Shown here: positions 61,401-64,000 of the stretch, piece by piece
Layout of the letters: every line of letters begins with the position of its first letter
How positions within the stretch are numbered: position 1 is the stretch's first letter
NCBI GenBank assembly: GCA_012295275.1
Contig: CM022671.1
Location: forward strand, 10,731,237-10,795,236
DNA length: 64,000 nt
From: Chrysomallon squamiferum
Lineage: Eukaryota > Mollusca > Gastropoda > Neomphalida > Peltospiridae
Reading direction: 5' to 3'
Notes under the pieces: generated by a model
Databases searched by the model: none
Seen by the model: the letters and a program-made list of their open reading frames with translations, nothing else
Told to the model about the DNA's origin: nothing
Position numbers and translations under genes: made by a program

Positions 61401-64000
61401 ATGGCAGTACAACAAACACAGAAGACATTCATTAAAGGAACATGGCAGTTCAACAAAAAAACAGAAGAAGATTCATTACAGGAACATGGCAGTACAACAA
61501 ACACAGAAGACATTCATTACAGGAACATGGCAGTACAACAAAAGACATTCATTACAGGACATGGCAGTAAAAAAAACAGAAGACATTCATTAAGGAAACA
61601 TGGCAGTACAAACAAACAGAGAAGACATTCATTACAGGAACATGGCAGTACAACAAACAGAAGACATTCATTAAAGGAACATGGCAGTACAACAAAAAAC
61701 AGAAGACATTCATTAAAGAACATGGCAGTAAAAAAAAAGAAAGACATTCATTACAGGAACATGGCAGTACAACAAAAAGAAGACATTCATTACAGGAACA
61801 TGGCAGTACAACAAACAGAAGACATTCATTACAGGAACATGGCAGTACAACAAAAACAAGACATTCATTCATTAGGAACATGGCAGTACAACAAACAAAA
61901 GACATTCATTAAAGGAACATGGCAGTACAACAAACAGAAGACATTCATTACAGGAACATGGCATTAAACAACAAACAGAAGACACATTCATTACAGGAAC
62001 ATGGCAGTACAACAAACAGAAACACATTCATTACAGGAAACATGGCAGTACAAAAAAAAACAGAAGACATTCATTAAAGGAACATGGCAGTAAACAAACA
62101 AGACATTCATTATTAAGGAACATGGCACAACAACAAACAGAAGACATTCATTACAGGAACATGGCAGTACAACAAAAACAGAAGACATTCATTACAGGAA
62201 CATGGCAGTACAACAAACAGAAGACATTCATTACAGGAACATGGCAGTACAACAAACAGAAAGACATTCATTACAGGAACATGGCAGTACAACAAACAGA
62301 AGACAAATTCATTACAGGAACATGGCAGTACAACAAACAGAAGACATTCATTATTAGGAACATGGCAGTACAACAAACAGAAGACATTCATTACAGGAAC
62401 ATGGCAGTACAACAAACAGAAGACACTCATTATTACAGGAACATGGCAGTACAAAAAAACAGAAGACATTCATTAAAGAACATGGCAAACAACAAACAGA
62501 AGACATTCATTAAAGGAACATGGCAGTACAACAAACAGAAGACATTCATTACAGGAACATGGCAGTACAAACAAACAGAAGACATTCATTACAGGAACAT
62601 GGCAGTACAACAAACAGAAGACATTCATTACAGGAACATGGCAGTACAACAAACAGAAGACATTCATTACAGGAACATGGCAGTACAACAAACAGAAGAC
62701 ATTCATTACAGGAACATGGCAGTACAAAAAACAGAAGACATTCATTACAGGAACATGGCAGTACAACAAACAGAAGACATTCATTACAGGAACATGGCAG
62801 TACAACAAACAGAAGACATTCATTACAGGAACATGGCAGTACAACAAACAAAAGACATTCATTAAAGGAACATGGCAGTACAAAAACAGAAGACATTCAT
62901 TACAGGAACATGGCAGTACAACAAACAGAAGACATTCATTATTAAAACATGGCAGTACAAAAAAACAGAAGACATTCATTACAGGAACATGGCAGTACAA
63001 CAAACAGAAGACATTCATTACAGGAACATGGCAGTACAACAAAAACAGAAGACATTCATTACAGGAACATGGCAGTACAACAAACAAGACAGACAGGAAC
63101 ATTAAAGGAACATGGCAGTACAACAAACAAAAAACAGAGACACATCATTACAACATGGCAACATGGCAGTACAACAAACAGAAGACATTCATTACAGGAA
63201 CATGGCAGTACAACAAACAGAAGACAGTCATTACAGGAACATGGCAGTACAACAAACAGAAGACATTCATTACAGGAACATGGCAGTACAACAAACAGAA
63301 GACATTCATTAAAAGGAACATGGCAGTACAACAAACAGAAGACATTCATTACAGGAACATGGCAGCAGACAACAAACAGAAGACATTCATTACAGGAACA
63401 TGGCAGTACAACAAAAAGAAGACATTCATTACAGGAACATGGCAGTACAACAAACAGAAGACATTCATTATAGGAACATGGCAGTACAACAAACAGAAGA
63501 CATTCATTACAGGAACATGGCAGTACAACAAACAGAAAGACATTCATTACAGGAACATGGCAGTACAACAAACAGAAGACATTCATTACAGGAACATGGC
63601 AGTACAACAAACAGAAGACATTCATTACAGGAACATGGCAGTACAACAAACAGAAGAAATTCATTATTTACAGGAACATGGCAGTACAAACAAACAGAAG
63701 ACATTCATTACAGGAACATGGCAGTACAACAAACAGAAGACAGTCATTACAGGAACATGGCAGTACAACAAACAGAAGACAGTCATTACAGGAACATGGC
63801 AGTACAACAAACAGAAGACAGTCATTACAGGAACATGGCAGTACAACAAACAGAAGACATTCATTAAAGGAACATGGCAGTACAAAAACAGAAGAAAATT
63901 TATTAAAAGGAACATGGCAGTACAACAAACAAACAGAAGACATTCATTACAGGAACATGGCAGTACAACAAACAGAAGACACTTCATTACAGGAACATGG
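55430..64000. repeat. 39-bp minisatellite array, about 220 copies, runs off window
   Basis: The unit begins GGAACATGGCAGTACAACAA and continues ACAGAAGACATTCATTACA, 39 bp in all. The period is divisible by three, so all frames stay open for long distances. The plus strand reads YRNMAVQQTEDIH, QEHGSTTNRRHSL or ITGTWQYNKQKTF, and the minus strand MNVFCLLYCHVPV or CNECLLFVVLPCS. No frame is favoured. Many units carry TTAAAGG instead of TTACAGG, which puts TAA in one frame. Up to about 56.7 kb the variation is mostly substitutions. 56.7-57.1 kb is the most degenerate part, and beyond it the units differ largely by indels in A-runs. I treat it as non-coding tandem repeat. Confidence 0.95.

Noticed and set aside
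55430-64000. CRISPR array
   Set aside because: Units are contiguous 39-bp repeats with no unique spacers, in a eukaryotic context.

Overview
The window is AT-rich eukaryotic DNA with spliced genes, ATT/AAT microsatellites and long homopolymers, and it is dominated by repeats and transposable elements. The element mix (a LINE with an RNase H domain, a Penelope-like remnant, a Tigger element, a Charlie/ZBED-type hAT), a Piwi-family gene remnant, and the low GC suggest an invertebrate animal. A lophotrochozoan such as a mollusc is my best guess, but no single feature proves it. I saw no rRNA, tRNA or CRISPR.

Layout. 1-9.8 kb is an array of AT-rich repeats with nested periods (about 420 bp within about 1.1 kb, within a copy spacing of about 4.5 kb). 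10.3-12.1 kb holds a composite repeat that reappears in inverted orientation at 45.2-45.4 and 52.0-55.2 kb, plus a decayed CR1/L2-like LINE piece. 12.7-14.1 kb carries a decayed Penelope-like element. 14.6-16.5 kb is a Tigger (pogo) transposon with a broken transposase, and 17.6-18.4 kb is a non-autonomous relative sharing its termini. 18.7-20.1 kb holds the last three exons of an unrecognised gene with an acidic C-terminus. 21.0-22.7 kb is an intronless ubiquitin-specific protease (C19) ORF with frameshifts. 24.2-26.0 kb is an internally deleted hAT element with an 8-bp target duplication.

26.6-33.2 kb (+) and 45.5-51.8 kb (-) are two copies of one non-LTR retrotransposon family in opposite orientations. 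Its ORF1 has CCHC knuckles, and its ORF2 carries endonuclease, RT, RNase H and a Cys/His tail. Between them, at 37.5-43.0 kb, lies a multi-exon remnant of a PIWI-clade Argonaute that lacks the PAZ region, has Asn in place of the first catalytic Asp, a nonsense codon and several frameshifts. 52.6-54.6 kb is the AT-rich repeat on the minus strand. A 200-bp N gap is followed by at least 8.5 kb of a 39-bp minisatellite running off the window.

Reliability. Single-base frameshifts occur in nearly every coding region, young or old, and several sit in homopolymers. Some apparent pseudogenization may therefore be assembly error. The substitutions (the Piwi Asp to Asn, the nonsense codon) are not explained that way. 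No gene here looks demonstrably complete and intact.
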